From positions 62,001 through 126,000 of the forward strand of contig JBFWOJ010000011.1 of assembly GCA_050250575.1 (NCBI GenBank): 64,000 nt of DNA, written 5' to 3'. Made by a program: the position numbers and the translations under genes. Each line of letters begins with the position of its first letter. The first letter of the stretch is position 1. Below are positions 1 through 8,201 of this stretch, piece by piece. Below the pieces are notes generated by a model. It searched no databases. It was not told the DNA's origin and saw only the letters and a program-made list of their open reading frames with translations. This DNA comes from SHVO01 sp050250575 (GTDB lineage Bacteria > Pseudomonadota > Alphaproteobacteria > Rhodospirillales > Rhodospirillaceae).

Positions 1-166
1 TGGCGGCTTCGGCGGCCGTCGCGCCGATGCTGGCGCCCGCGGCTTTGGCGGCATCGAGTGCCGGCGGAGACAGGTCGAACACGCGCACGGTGTGGCCCGC
101 CTTGAGCTGGTTCTGCGCCATCGGCCCGCCCATGTTGCCGAGACCGATGAATGCGACGTTGGCCAT
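1..166 (-). CDS. mmsB: 3-hydroxyisobutyrate dehydrogenase, N-terminal part (cut by window edge)
   Basis: Only the first 55 codons lie in the window. The protein starts MANVAFIGLGNMGGPMAQN, the GxGxMGxxMA dinucleotide-binding signature of beta-hydroxyacid dehydrogenases. The enzyme oxidises 3-hydroxyisobutyrate to methylmalonate semialdehyde in valine breakdown. An AGAGGAG ribosome site lies just upstream of the ATG, in the 12-bp gap after the hydrolase gene. The call relies on the valine-operon context, because other members of this dehydrogenase family share the same N-terminus. Confidence 0.85.
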   Translation of the reverse strand, partial: MANVAFIGLGNMGGPMAQNQLKAGHTVRVFDLSPPALDAAKAAGASIGATAAEAA

Positions 167-178
167 TGTGCGTCTCCT

Positions 179-1252
179 CTAAAACAGATTCGAAAGATCG
201 AGCTCGTTGCCCGGCAGCGGGGCGAAGTAAGCTGTCACGTCCGCGTCCGAAACCTCGGCGAGGCTTGCCGGTTTCCAGCGCGGCGTACTGTCTTTGTCGA
301 TCAGCAGGGCGCGCACGCCCTCGTAAAAGTCGTGACCCACCGCGCAGCGGTTGGCGATGCGCCATTCCATTTTCATGCATTCCTCGAACGAGAGGTTCGC
401 CCCTTCGCGAATCTGGCGGAAGGTGACTTTCAGCGCCGTCGGCGATTTAGTTTTGAGGATCTTGAGCTGCTCGGCCGACCACTCGCTGTTCTCCGCTTCG
501 AGCGAGGCGAGAATCGCTTCGACCGAATCCAGATCGAAATGCCGACTGAACGAGGTGCGATCGTTGCTGATCGGTGCGTTTCGCACCGGCTCGGCAAACT
601 GGCCGATGAGGTAGGAGATCTCGTCGAGATCGCTCACCGCGTCGTCGGCGAGCTTGGCTTCGAGATCGGCCAAGCGGTCATGAGGCACCAGGGCTTCGGC
701 AAGGCCGAGCGAAACGCAATCGGCGCCCTTGAGGCGCTTGCCGGTCAGGCCCAGGTACATGCCGGCCCACCCTGGAAGCCGCGGAAGGAAGTAGCCGCCG
801 CCGACGTCCGGGAACAGGCCGATGCCTGTCTCCGGCATCGCGAACATGGTGCGGTCGGTGGCGACCCGGTATGCGCCGTGCACGGAAACGCCGACGCCGC
901 CGCCCATGACGATGCCGTCGACCAACGCGATATAGGGCTTCGGATACCGCTTGATCATCGTGTTCAGCCGGTATTCCGTGCTCCAGAACCGATAGGGATA
1001 TGGCTTGCGCGCCTTGCCGTCCTCGTACAAGCGCACGACGTCGCCGCCGGCGCAGAAAGCCTTTTCGCCGGCGCCGCGGATGACGACCGCCTTTACGGCA
1101 TCGTCCTTCGCCCAGGCTTTGAGCTGCGCGGTCATCAGCTCGCACATCGAAAGGGTGAGCGCGTTGAGGGCCTTGGGTCGATTGAGAAGGATATAGCCGA
1201 GCGCGCCCTTCCGTTCGAAGAGCACTTCATCGGCGAGCAGGACCTCGCTCAT
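179..1252 (-). CDS. 3-hydroxyisobutyryl-CoA hydrolase (enoyl-CoA hydratase/isomerase family)
   Basis: A 357-residue crotonase-fold protein. It has the oxyanion-hole segments GAGEKAFCAGGDV and VMGGGVGVSVHG, followed by PETGIGLFPDVGGGYFLPRL, which is typical of HIBCH-type hydrolases; its length fits that family rather than the roughly 260-residue hydratases. It would release free 3-hydroxyisobutyrate from its CoA ester in valine catabolism. The ATG at 1252 overlaps the stop of the upstream acyl-CoA dehydrogenase (ATGA), so a longer upstream reading is rejected. Order dehydrogenase, hydrolase, mmsB matches the pathway order. Confidence 0.9.
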   Translation of the reverse strand: MSEVLLADEVLFERKGALGYILLNRPKALNALTLSMCELMTAQLKAWAKDDAVKAVVIRGAGEKAFCAGGDVVRLYEDGKARKPYPYRFWSTEYRLNTMIKRYPKPYIALVDGIVMGGGVGVSVHGAYRVATDRTMFAMPETGIGLFPDVGGGYFLPRLPGWAGMYLGLTGKRLKGADCVSLGLAEALVPHDRLADLEAKLADDAVSDLDEISYLIGQFAEPVRNAPISNDRTSFSRHFDLDSVEAILASLEAENSEWSAEQLKILKTKSPTALKVTFRQIREGANLSFEECMKMEWRIANRCAVGHDFYEGVRALLIDKDSTPRWKPASLAEVSDADVTAYFAPLPGNELDLSNLF

Positions 1253-2400
1253 GCCCGGCCGCCGCTTTGCAGCACGTAGCGCGAAACGATGACGCGCATG
1301 ATCTCGTTGGTGCCTTCGAGGATTTGGTGCACGCGGGCGTCGCGCAGGAAGCGCTCGATCGGATAGTCCCTGAGGTAACCGTAGCCGCCGTGCAGCTGCA
1401 GCGCCGTGTTGCAGATCTCGAAGCCGATATCGCTCGCGAATCGTTTGGCCATGGCGCAATACTTGGTCGCGTCAGGTTCCTTGGCGTCGAGGCGCATGGC
1501 CGCGTCGTGAATCATGAGGCGGGCGGCGTGCAGATCGGTCGCCATGTCGGCGAGCTTGAACTGCACCGACTGGAACCCTGCCAGCGTCTGATTGAACTGG
1601 GTGCGGGTCTGGACATACTCGGTGGAAATCTCCAGGCACGCGCGCGCGGCCCCGACCGAACACGCTCCGATGTTGATGCGACCGCCGTCGAGGCCGATCA
1701 TCGCTATCTTGAAGCCCTCGCCTTCCGCGCCGAGGCGGTTGGAGACGGGAACGCGGCAATCCTCGAGGATCACCGCCGCCGTGGGTTGGCTGTTCCAGCC
1801 GAGCTTTTTCTCCTGAGCGCCAAAGGAGAGTCCCTTGGTGCCGTTCTCCACGAGCACGCAGCTGATCCCCTTCGGCCCCTCGTCGCCTGTGCGCACCATG
1901 ATGGCGTAGACATCGGAGCGTCCGCCGCCCGAGATGAAGGCCTTCGAGCCGTTAAGGATGTAATGGTCGCCATCCCGGACAGCCTTGGTGCGCAGCGACG
2001 CGGCGTCCGATCCCGAAGACGGTTCGGTGAGACAATAGCTGGCGAACCACTCCATCGAACAAATCTTCGGCAGGTACTTCTTCTTCAGATCCTCGCTGCC
2101 GAAGCGCTCGATCATGGCCGCGACCATGTTGTGTATCGAGATATAGGCCGCGGTCGACGTGCAGCCCGCGGCGAGCTCTTCAAGAATAATGGCGCTGTCG
2201 AGGCGTCCCAAGCCGGTACCGTCGTACTCGGGAGACACGTACATGCCGCCAAAACCCAACGCCGCCGCTTCGCGCAGCTCGTCGACGGGAAAATGCTTCT
2301 CCTCATCCCAGCGGGCGGCGTTCGGCGCAAAAACGTCACGCGCGAATTTGCGCGCGGTTTCCTGAAATGCCTGTTGGTCGTCGCTGAGCCTGAAGTCCAT
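1249..2400 (-). CDS. Acyl-CoA dehydrogenase, probably isobutyryl-CoA dehydrogenase
   Basis: A 383-residue flavin acyl-CoA dehydrogenase starting MDFRLSDDQQAFQETARKFA. The YCLTEPSSGSDAASLRT flavin/substrate segment and the C-terminal EGTNEIMRVIVSR carrying the catalytic glutamate are visible. It would form methacrylyl-CoA from isobutyryl-CoA in valine degradation; substrate choice is inferred from the two downstream genes. The frame is open further upstream, but the ATG at 2400 matches family N-termini. It is divergent from the serine hydrolase at 2532, so promoters for both should lie in 2401-2531; I could not identify an operator there. Confidence 0.88.
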   Translation of the reverse strand: MDFRLSDDQQAFQETARKFARDVFAPNAARWDEEKHFPVDELREAAALGFGGMYVSPEYDGTGLGRLDSAIILEELAAGCTSTAAYISIHNMVAAMIERFGSEDLKKKYLPKICSMEWFASYCLTEPSSGSDAASLRTKAVRDGDHYILNGSKAFISGGGRSDVYAIMVRTGDEGPKGISCVLVENGTKGLSFGAQEKKLGWNSQPTAAVILEDCRVPVSNRLGAEGEGFKIAMIGLDGGRINIGACSVGAARACLEISTEYVQTRTQFNQTLAGFQSVQFKLADMATDLHAARLMIHDAAMRLDAKEPDATKYCAMAKRFASDIGFEICNTALQLHGGYGYLRDYPIERFLRDARVHQILEGTNEIMRVIVSRYVLQSGGRA

Positions 2401-2531
2401 GCGTCTGGGTCCCGAAATAAAGTGTCGCGATACATTCCATTGTAACTGTGCTTTTTCAACGAAAATCTGGCCATGAAACGGCTCGATTTCTGCATAATCC
2501 ATGCAGACGCCGCCGATATGAAGCCGAGCCG

Positions 2532-3530
2532 ATGAATCGTAGAACCGCCCTTGCATTCGCAGTTCTTCTCGCCGCGCCGCGTGCCGCAAAAGCGGCAGGT
2601 GTCGCGTCGCTCGAGCCCATTCTCGACCGGGCGGCAAGTCTGCGCGCACTGAAGACGATCGTGGTCGCCCATAAAGGCGCGCTCATCGCCGAGCGCGGCT
2701 ATCGCGGACATAAGACCACGGCGCCGACCAACATCAAGTCAGCCTCGAAATCGGTGATCTCGGCGCTGGTCGGTATCGCGATCGATAAAGGCGTGCTGAC
2801 CGGGGTCGATCAAAAGATCGCCACCGTGCTCGAGAAGGACTTTCCACCGAACCCCGATCCGCGGCTGTTCGGCATCACCATTGGTCACCTGCTCTCCATG
2901 CAGGCGGGTTTAGGCCGCACGTCGGGACGCAACTACGGGAGCTGGGTGCAAAGCAAGAATTGGGTGCGAAGCGCGCTGGCCATGCCGTTCGACGATGAAC
3001 CGGGCGGGGCGATGCTCTATTCCACCGGATCCTCTCATCTTCTCTCCGCAATCCTGAGCCGCGCGGCGAAGCGCTCGACGCTGGAGCTGGCGCGGGAGTG
3101 GCTCGGCCCGCAGGAAGGATTTGCGATCGGCGATTGGCAGCGCGATCCGCAAGGGGTCTATCTCGGCGGCAACCAGATGGCCATGAGCGCACGCTCCCTG
3201 CTTGCCTTTGGCGAGCTGTATCGAAACCAGGGCCGTGCCCGGAACGGCAAGCAGCTGATCTCACCGCAGTGGATCAAGGCGTCCTGGACGCCCCGCACGA
3301 ATTCGCGATTCACAGGTGACGGCTATGGCTACGGCTGGTTCATGCGCGGCATCGCCGGCCACATGGTGCCCTACGGGTGGGGTTACGGCGGTCAAATGAT
3401 CTATGTCGCGCCGTCATTGGACCTGACCGTGGCGATGACTTCGACCGATTCCGACCCTGCCGGGCGCACAGGGCATCGCGGCGATCTGCATGGTGTGATG
3501 GATGAAATCGTGCAGGCGGTCGCGGGATAG
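2532..3530 (+). CDS. Secreted serine hydrolase of the class C beta-lactamase/esterase family
   Basis: A 332-residue protein with a clear signal peptide (MNRRTALAFAVLLAAPRAAKA). The catalytic S-x-x-K is S70-A-S-K73 in KSASKSVIS. The Tyr motif appears at Y163 as Y-S-T rather than the Y-x-N of true class C beta-lactamases, which suits a family VIII-like esterase or D-aminopeptidase-type hydrolase more than a drug-degrading enzyme. It should act in the periplasm. The ATG at 2532 starts exactly at the signal peptide; the in-frame extension upstream lacks one. A hairpin follows the stop. Confidence 0.82.
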   Translation: MNRRTALAFAVLLAAPRAAKAAGVASLEPILDRAASLRALKTIVVAHKGALIAERGYRGHKTTAPTNIKSASKSVISALVGIAIDKGVLTGVDQKIATVLEKDFPPNPDPRLFGITIGHLLSMQAGLGRTSGRNYGSWVQSKNWVRSALAMPFDDEPGGAMLYSTGSSHLLSAILSRAAKRSTLELAREWLGPQEGFAIGDWQRDPQGVYLGGNQMAMSARSLLAFGELYRNQGRARNGKQLISPQWIKASWTPRTNSRFTGDGYGYGWFMRGIAGHMVPYGWGYGGQMIYVAPSLDLTVAMTSTDSDPAGRTGHRGDLHGVMDEIVQAVAG

Positions 3531-3560
3531 AAAAACCGCCGCGGATCGGCTGCGGCGGTT
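3531..3560 (-). terminator. Rho-independent terminator of the PEP-CTERM gene (possibly bidirectional)
   Basis: A 9-bp perfect stem, AACCGCCGC (3534-3542) and GCGGCGGTT (3552-3560), with a 9-nt loop. On the minus strand the stem runs into five T residues, so it best terminates the gene ending at 3585. It also sits directly after the plus-strand hydrolase stop and may serve both. Confidence 0.75.
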
Positions 3561-3584
3561 CTTCCAACGTGAACTTTATGGACT

Positions 3585-4184
3585 TTAGACGCGTGCCGTC
3601 AGCTGGCGACGCCGCATGGCCACGACGCCGATCAGACCAAGGCCAAGCAGAGCGACTGGAACCGGCTCCGGCACCGCGGAGTGATGGACGGCAAACGTGA
3701 ACGTCATGTTGTCCGTGGTGGTTCCGCTCCAGGTGAGCAGGGCTTGGGTCGGATCAAAACCGGGGGCGAAAAGCGTGCCCCGGCCGACAAGGTGAATGAA
3801 TCCCGGCGTCGGTCCACGGCGGCTATGAACGTACAATTCGTTCAGATCGAAGGATACGCCGCTCGGAAGGGACAGGTAGTCGGCGATCGGGGTGAAGGCC
3901 GACAAGCTCGGAATATCCTTCAGCTCACCGCGCATGCCGAAGTTCACCAGACCGGCGAGATCGTAGGTATCGGCCTGGCTGACGATGATGGTGCCGTCGT
4001 TGCTGATGAATATCGAGTCGGTCGTGCCGAGGTGGGTTCCGCTGGGGATCGTGAAACCGCCGACGATGCCGAACGAAGCCTGTTGGATGACGGCGGCACT
4101 GGCCGGCAGGGAAACGGACACCAGCGCCGCTAAAGCGGCGAAGCCGGTGACTAAACCTTTCAATTGAAAAAATTGGCGCAGCAT
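3585..4184 (-). CDS. PEP-CTERM sorting-signal exported protein
   Basis: A 199-residue protein with an N-terminal signal peptide (hydrophobic run ending SLPASA, around residue 30). Its C-terminus has the full PEP-CTERM tripartite signal: VPEP at 171-174, a hydrophobic segment 175-190 and the basic cluster RRR 191-193. Such proteins are recognised by an exosortase, usually in bacteria making extracellular polysaccharide. The central part is not recognised. A consensus sigma-54 promoter lies about 60 bp upstream and a terminator follows, so it is probably monocistronic and under PrsK/PrsR-like control. No exosortase gene is in this window. Confidence 0.88.
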   Translation of the reverse strand: MLRQFFQLKGLVTGFAALAALVSVSLPASAAVIQQASFGIVGGFTIPSGTHLGTTDSIFISNDGTIIVSQADTYDLAGLVNFGMRGELKDIPSLSAFTPIADYLSLPSGVSFDLNELYVHSRRGPTPGFIHLVGRGTLFAPGFDPTQALLTWSGTTTDNMTFTFAVHHSAVPEPVPVALLGLGLIGVVAMRRRQLTARV

Positions 4185-4246
4185 AATTCTCTCCGAAATG
4201 CCGCGTCCCTAATGGGACGGGGTCGAGCGATCGACGCCATCTAAAG

Positions 4247-4262
4247 AGCAAGAAGCGTGCCA
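4247..4262 (-). promoter_or_regulatory. Sigma-54 (-24/-12) promoter for the PEP-CTERM gene
   Basis: On the minus strand the sequence reads TGGCACGCTTCTTGCT. This matches the RpoN consensus TGGCACG-N4-TTGCW at every defined position, with the invariant GG and GC 10 nt apart. Predicted transcription would start near 4236, giving a leader of about 50 nt before the ATG at 4184. PEP-CTERM genes in other bacteria are known to use RpoN with the PrsK/PrsR pair; its use here is inferred. Confidence 0.85.
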
Positions 4263-4285
4263 CTACCGAAAGTGGCCGAATTTCG

Positions 4286-4299
4286 CGCGTGAACACGCG
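4286..4299. promoter_or_regulatory. Palindrome upstream of the sigma-54 promoter, candidate activator site
   Basis: CGCGTG and CACGCG arms flank a 2-nt spacer (CGCGTGAACACGCG). It lies about 25 bp upstream of the -24 element. That is closer than usual for an RpoN enhancer site, so its role as a PrsR-like binding site is a guess. Confidence 0.35.
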
Positions 4300-4438
4300 G
4301 GGCTGTAAAAAACCTTAGAATTGCGGAGCCGCAATCGCACCGGGAGGTGTCGGGAAATTAGACAGCCTGCGGTGGCTCATGAGGGGATCCGTCTAGGCTC
4401 CCGGCCTGGGCGGACATCTTTCGCACATCGGCGAAAGA

Positions 4439-4513
4439 TGGTGGGCGCGACAGGGATCGAACCTGTGACCCCTACCATGTCAAGGTAGTGCTCTACCGCT
4501 GAGCTACGCGCCC
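4439..4513 (-). tRNA. tRNA-Val (anticodon GAC)
   Basis: A full cloverleaf reads on the minus strand. The acceptor stem is GGGCGCG (4507-4513) with CGCGCCC (4443-4449), the anticodon stem CTACC/GGTAG frames loop TTGACAT with anticodon GAC, and the T arm ACAGGTTCGATCCCTGT is canonical. The 3' CCA is encoded at 4439-4441. Confidence 0.96.
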
Positions 4514-4697
4514 ACTTTTGCGCTCGCCGTGAAGGCCGGTAAGGATCGGAGGGCGTGTTTAAAGGCAAGTTTTGCCAAGCGCAAGGCCCCCGCCGTGCTC
4601 GTCCCGGCCGGAGCGGCGGAAAGGCTGGAACGGACCGCGATGATCGACTTACAATCGATGGTTATCAGCCTTTTAGCCCCCCACCTCTATAAGCCCC

Positions 4698-5603
4698 GTG
4701 TCCACCGCCGCGCCTGTCCCCCCGAGCCCGATCGAGGTCCTGGAGCCTGAACGGCACAGCGTCCCTCTGGTGTTCGCCTCGCCGCATTCCGGCTCCTTCT
4801 ATCCGGCGGAATTCGTCGCGGGCTCCCCGCTCGAGCTCGGCATGCTGCGGCGCTCGGAGGACTGCTACGTCGACGAGCTGTTTTCCGACGCCCCCAAACG
4901 CGGCGCGCCGCTCGTCCGCGCGGTCTATCCACGGGCCTATCTGGATGTGAATCGGGAGCCATACGAGCTCGATCCGGAGATGTTCAACGATCCGCTCCCG
5001 GCCTTCGCGAACACCACGTCCGTACGGGTCGGCGCCGGTCTCGGGACGATTCCGCGCATTGTCGCCACGCGCCGCGAGATCTATCGGACAAAGCTTTATT
5101 TCGAGGATGCGGAACGCCGGATCGAAGCGGTCTACCGGCCATACCATCAAGCGCTCGCCCGTCTGATCGCGCGGGCGCACGCAAAATTCGGCTTCTGCAT
5201 CCTGATCGACTGCCACTCCATGCCCTCCACCGGGCTTCCGGTGACGGCCGTGGGCGACCCGCGCACGATCGACATGGTGCTCGGCGACCGAACCGGACTT
5301 TCCTGCGCGCCGGTGATCACCGAAATAGTCGAGGCTTTCTTGTCGCAGCGGCACTACCGCGTCACCCGCAACAACCCTTACGCCGGGGGATTCACCACGC
5401 AAAATTACGGCGACCCCGGCAACGGGACGCACGTGCTGCAGCTGGAGATCAACCGCAATCTCTATATGGATGAAGCCACGCTGGAGCGCAGGGCAGGCTT
5501 TTCGGTTCTCAAGTCCGATGTCGACGCACTCATTGGCCGCCTCGTCACACTCGCCGGCGAATGCGCCGGCGCGCTCCGACCGCAGCGCCTGAGCGCAGAA
5601 TAG
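4698..5603 (+). CDS. N-formylglutamate amidohydrolase family protein
   Basis: A 301-residue protein with the family signatures FASPHSGSFYP near the N-terminus, a central LIDCHSMPS metal-binding motif, and the late NNPYAGGFTTQNYGDP segment. The family hydrolyses N-formyl-L-glutamate to formate and glutamate at the end of one histidine-degradation route, but no other hut gene is nearby, so the natural substrate may differ. Translation probably starts at the GTG at 4698; no strong Shine-Dalgarno is visible and no upstream ATG is in frame. It is probably cytoplasmic. Confidence 0.82.
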   Translation: MSTAAPVPPSPIEVLEPERHSVPLVFASPHSGSFYPAEFVAGSPLELGMLRRSEDCYVDELFSDAPKRGAPLVRAVYPRAYLDVNREPYELDPEMFNDPLPAFANTTSVRVGAGLGTIPRIVATRREIYRTKLYFEDAERRIEAVYRPYHQALARLIARAHAKFGFCILIDCHSMPSTGLPVTAVGDPRTIDMVLGDRTGLSCAPVITEIVEAFLSQRHYRVTRNNPYAGGFTTQNYGDPGNGTHVLQLEINRNLYMDEATLERRAGFSVLKSDVDALIGRLVTLAGECAGALRPQRLSAE

Positions 5604-5681
5604 CGCATTAGTTGAAAATCCTTCCTGCCTGCCCGTCGATAAAATATAGTCGATCCAACGTTATTCACGGACGGCCCAGGT

Positions 5682-6536
5682 ATGGTTGAAATCGGCACGC
5701 TTACCCTCTTCAGAGAGAAATCGGTCGTTCACAAATTCGCCGAACTCGATGAGGAAGGTACGCGCGACGTGCCGGTGCTGACGCTGCGCTCGAACCGCAT
5801 CACCATCCCGGTGAAAACGAAGATGAGCACGATCATGGCAATCGTGCGCGGCCAGAACATCCCCGGCACGATGCGCATGGCCTCGGTCGTGGTCGAGGAA
5901 ATCCGGCGCGATCCGAACATTCTTCAGGACGCCAGCGCCTTCGATTGGGATTCGATGTGGCGCCGCAAGATCTCGAAATTCGAAGCCGACTACAATCAGC
6001 AGAACTGGGCGTCGCTGCACATCGGCGGCGACCAGATCTTCTCCAGCCGCGAGGACAACGAAGCGATCTCGCAGGTGGAAGCGCTTGCCGCAGGGGCAGA
6101 CGTCACCGACGCCATCGTCTCCGAAGCCGCGGCAAATGTCGTCGGTGCGCTCGAAGACCTCGTGGTCGAACACGACAGCCAGACGGCTTTCGTATTCACC
6201 CCGCTGCCGCAGTACCTGCGTGCCGCCATCCTGGAGCGCCGCGACCGCAAGACCGGCTCGTACGCCATCGCGGCGTATCACCCGGCGCCGAACCGTCCCG
6301 TGCGGCTCTCGCACTTCATCGGCTTTTGCGCCGACATGACCGAGGCGCTGACGCACAAGTCTTTCCTCGACCGCGTTCAGGAATTGATTGCCACGAATCA
6401 AATCGGCGCCGCCGGCATCACGCCCGCGCTGGTGCAGGCCACGCGCAATCGCCGGCGCGATCTCCTGCATCAGATCGAGAATTTTGAAGGCGCGAATAAA
6501 GTGGTCTATCGACCCGAGCGTCCGAACCTCGGCTAG
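5682..6536 (+). CDS. Conserved hypothetical protein, 284 aa
   Basis: I do not recognise the family. The protein is soluble, with no signal peptide or membrane segment, is rich in charged residues and has normal codon use. It opens MVEIGTLTLFREKSVVHKFA and ends with a basic region (ATRNRRRDLLHQIENF). The central part has an acidic, Ala-rich helical stretch. It stands alone between the amidohydrolase and the convergent HIG1-like gene. Its stop codon is embedded in a hairpin shared with that gene. Confidence 0.7.
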   Translation: MVEIGTLTLFREKSVVHKFAELDEEGTRDVPVLTLRSNRITIPVKTKMSTIMAIVRGQNIPGTMRMASVVVEEIRRDPNILQDASAFDWDSMWRRKISKFEADYNQQNWASLHIGGDQIFSSREDNEAISQVEALAAGADVTDAIVSEAAANVVGALEDLVVEHDSQTAFVFTPLPQYLRAAILERRDRKTGSYAIAAYHPAPNRPVRLSHFIGFCADMTEALTHKSFLDRVQELIATNQIGAAGITPALVQATRNRRRDLLHQIENFEGANKVVYRPERPNLG

Positions 6537-6551
6537 CAAGACCTGCTAGCC
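6531..6551. terminator. Hairpin containing the stop codons of two convergent genes
   Basis: GGCTAGCA (6531-6538) and TGCTAGCC (6544-6551) form an 8-bp perfect stem with loop AGACC. The TAG stops of the plus gene (6534-6536) and the minus gene (6546-6548) both lie in the stem. No T tract follows, so termination strength is uncertain. Confidence 0.5.
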
Positions 6552-6758
6552 GCCACTGTTGCCCAAAGTCCTCAGTAGCAAAAGAATCAGCAGAAGGAGC
6601 ACAGCCACAGCCTGTGTGGCGACGCGCAGCCGCATCAATTTATTTGCGTATTTGCGATTGAACTCTCCGCCCGCGATAAAGGCGACGAGGCCCGTGGCCA
6701 GCACCACCAAGACAGCCACGAGCGCTAGGCCAAGAAGAACGGTGAAAACACTTTCCAT
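6546..6758 (-). CDS. Small two-helix membrane protein, HIG1/twin-transmembrane type
   Basis: A 70-residue protein with two transmembrane helices (about 4-29 and 46-64) around a short basic loop GGEFNRKYANKLMRLRV. That loop and layout resemble the HIG1-domain 'twin transmembrane' proteins common in alphaproteobacteria, related to cytochrome oxidase-associated HIG1 proteins. A role in the respiratory membrane is inferred only. It is convergent with the preceding conserved gene, separated by the shared stop-codon hairpin. Confidence 0.72.
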   Translation of the reverse strand: MESVFTVLLGLALVAVLVVLATGLVAFIAGGEFNRKYANKLMRLRVATQAVAVLLLLILLLLRTLGNSGG

Positions 6759-6914
6759 AGAGGCTGCTCGCGAAATTCGCGGAGGGTGAGCGCGTTCGCT
6801 TCACGCTTGTGCGCACATTATCACCGCAGAGTTGCAGGCTATATCGTTGAAGTAAATAGGCCTCGCGACTATCCTTTTGTCCTCGGGGAAAGATTTAGTG
6901 GACGGGGGATCATC

Positions 6915-7304
6915 GTGTTAGGTCGCATTCTCGTTGTCGACGACAACGTGATGGTGCGGGAGTCGTATACGGAACTCCTACGCCATCGTGGCTACGACGT
7001 GATGCAAGCCGGTGACGGCGAAGAAGCGCTCAAGGTCATCAGAACAAGCTCGATCGATCTGGCCATCATCGACGTGATGATGCCGGTGATGGGCGGGCTC
7101 GAGCTGCGCCAGGTTCTGCAGGACAAGGCGCCGGGCATCGCAACCATTCTGGTCACAGGCCAGCCGGATAAAGTCGAGGAACTCGTCGACGACGACCCCG
7201 ACTTCCAGACGGGCCGCGTCGCCATGCTGTACAAGCCGGTCCATCCGGTGATGTTGCTGGCTGAGGTCGACAAGCGGCTGATGAAGGTCATGGGGATGCG
7301 CTAA
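6915..7304 (+). CDS. Single-domain response regulator (receiver only)
   Basis: A 129-residue CheY-like receiver. It shows the acidic pair in ILVVDDN, the phosphoacceptor Asp in LAIIDVMMPVMGG, a Thr in ILVTGQ and the conserved Lys in MLYKPVHP. There is no output domain, so it probably passes phosphate to a partner or acts by protein contact. The GTG at 6915 is chosen because GGGGGA at 6904-6909 is well spaced and the protein then begins MLGRILVVDD; a longer in-frame ATG at 6786 adds a non-homologous tail. No cognate kinase adjoins. Confidence 0.85.
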   Translation: MLGRILVVDDNVMVRESYTELLRHRGYDVMQAGDGEEALKVIRTSSIDLAIIDVMMPVMGGLELRQVLQDKAPGIATILVTGQPDKVEELVDDDPDFQTGRVAMLYKPVHPVMLLAEVDKRLMKVMGMR

Positions 7305-7323
7305 AGCGCATCCCTGCGTCTTT
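7293..7323 (+). terminator. Terminator hairpin after the receiver gene
   Basis: GGGATGCGC (7293-7301) and GCGCATCCC (7306-7314) form a 9-bp perfect stem with tetraloop TAAA, which contains the receiver's TAA stop. TGCGTCTTT follows. It separates this gene from the convergent suf operon end at 7322. Confidence 0.65.
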
Positions 7324-7699
7324 AGACCGAGAAGCTTTCTCCGCAACCGCACCGTCCCTTCTCATTGGGGTTGGTGAAGACGAAGCCGCTTTCCATCTTG
7401 CTTTCGCGGTAATCGAGTTCGCTGCCAAGCAGGTACATCATGGCCGTGGGGTCGATAAAGACCTTGGCGCCGTTGTGTTCGACCACGTCCTCGAATTTGC
7501 GCTGCTCCTCGGCGTATTCGACCATGTAGGACTTACCCGAACAGCCCTTGTTGTTGACGCCGACTCGCACGCCGAGCACCGGCTTCGTGGCCTTGGCGAC
7601 GATCTCGTTGATGCGCTTGGCCGCCGCGTCGGTGATGCGGATCGGGGGCGGCAGGGCGCGCTTGGCTCTCGGTTCTCTGGTATTCGCAGCAGTGCTCAT
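7322..7699 (-). CDS. sufA: Iron-sulfur cluster assembly carrier, SufA/IscA type
   Basis: A 125-residue A-type carrier with the three conserved cysteines: one in NNKGCSGKSY and the pair in the C-terminal CGCGESF. The N-terminal 20 residues are a variable, basic extension. It receives Fe-S clusters from the SufBCD scaffold and delivers them to apoproteins. It is the last gene of the minus-strand suf operon, 34 bp after sufT. Confidence 0.93.
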   Translation of the reverse strand: MSTAANTREPRAKRALPPPIRITDAAAKRINEIVAKATKPVLGVRVGVNNKGCSGKSYMVEYAEEQRKFEDVVEHNGAKVFIDPTAMMYLLGSELDYRESKMESGFVFTNPNEKGRCGCGESFSV

Positions 7700-7733
7700 G
7701 ACGGACCTAATATAAGACGCATTCCTTGGATTT

Positions 7734-8201
7734 CTAGAACATGTCGAGCGCGACCTTGGCGACCTCGGACATGTTGGCCGGCGTCCATGGCGGATCCCAG
7801 GTCAGGACGACATCAACCTCGCCGATGCCCTCGACGGCCGATACGCGCTCGGCCACTTCTTTCGGCATGGATCCCGCCACCGGGCAGGCCGGCGCGGTCA
7901 AGGTCATTGTGACGGTCGCATCGCCGTCGTCTTCGATCTTGAGGTCGTAGATCAGCCCCAGGTCGTAGATGTTTACCGGGATCTCCGGGTCGTAAACCGA
8001 CCGCAACGCCTCGACCACAGCTTCTTCGGTCGCGACCGGAAGCGCAGGGTCCTTCGGCGCGCCGGCGTGAACCGTCGTGCCTTCCTTCGGCGGGTCGCCG
8101 CTCATGGCGTAGGGATCGTACGCACGGAAATCATCCACCGGATGTTCGTCCTTCGGCGTGACCTTCGGGTGATCGTGAGGCTTCTCGTCGTGCATCGTCA
8201 T
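7734..8201 (-). CDS. sufT: SUF-associated DUF59 (MIP18-like) protein SufT
   Basis: A 155-residue protein with a charged, His/Asp-rich N-terminal tail (about 1-45) and a C-terminal DUF59 domain. Its hallmarks are VYDPEIPVNIYDLGLIYDL and the cysteine motif LTAPACPVAGSMP. SufT-type proteins assist Fe-S maturation. The ATG at 8201 overlaps the sufU stop (ATGA), which decides the start; a second ATG two codons later is possible. The frame upstream is only sufU antiframe. Confidence 0.9.
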   Translation of the reverse strand: MTMHDEKPHDHPKVTPKDEHPVDDFRAYDPYAMSGDPPKEGTTVHAGAPKDPALPVATEEAVVEALRSVYDPEIPVNIYDLGLIYDLKIEDDGDATVTMTLTAPACPVAGSMPKEVAERVSAVEGIGEVDVVLTWDPPWTPANMSEVAKVALDMF

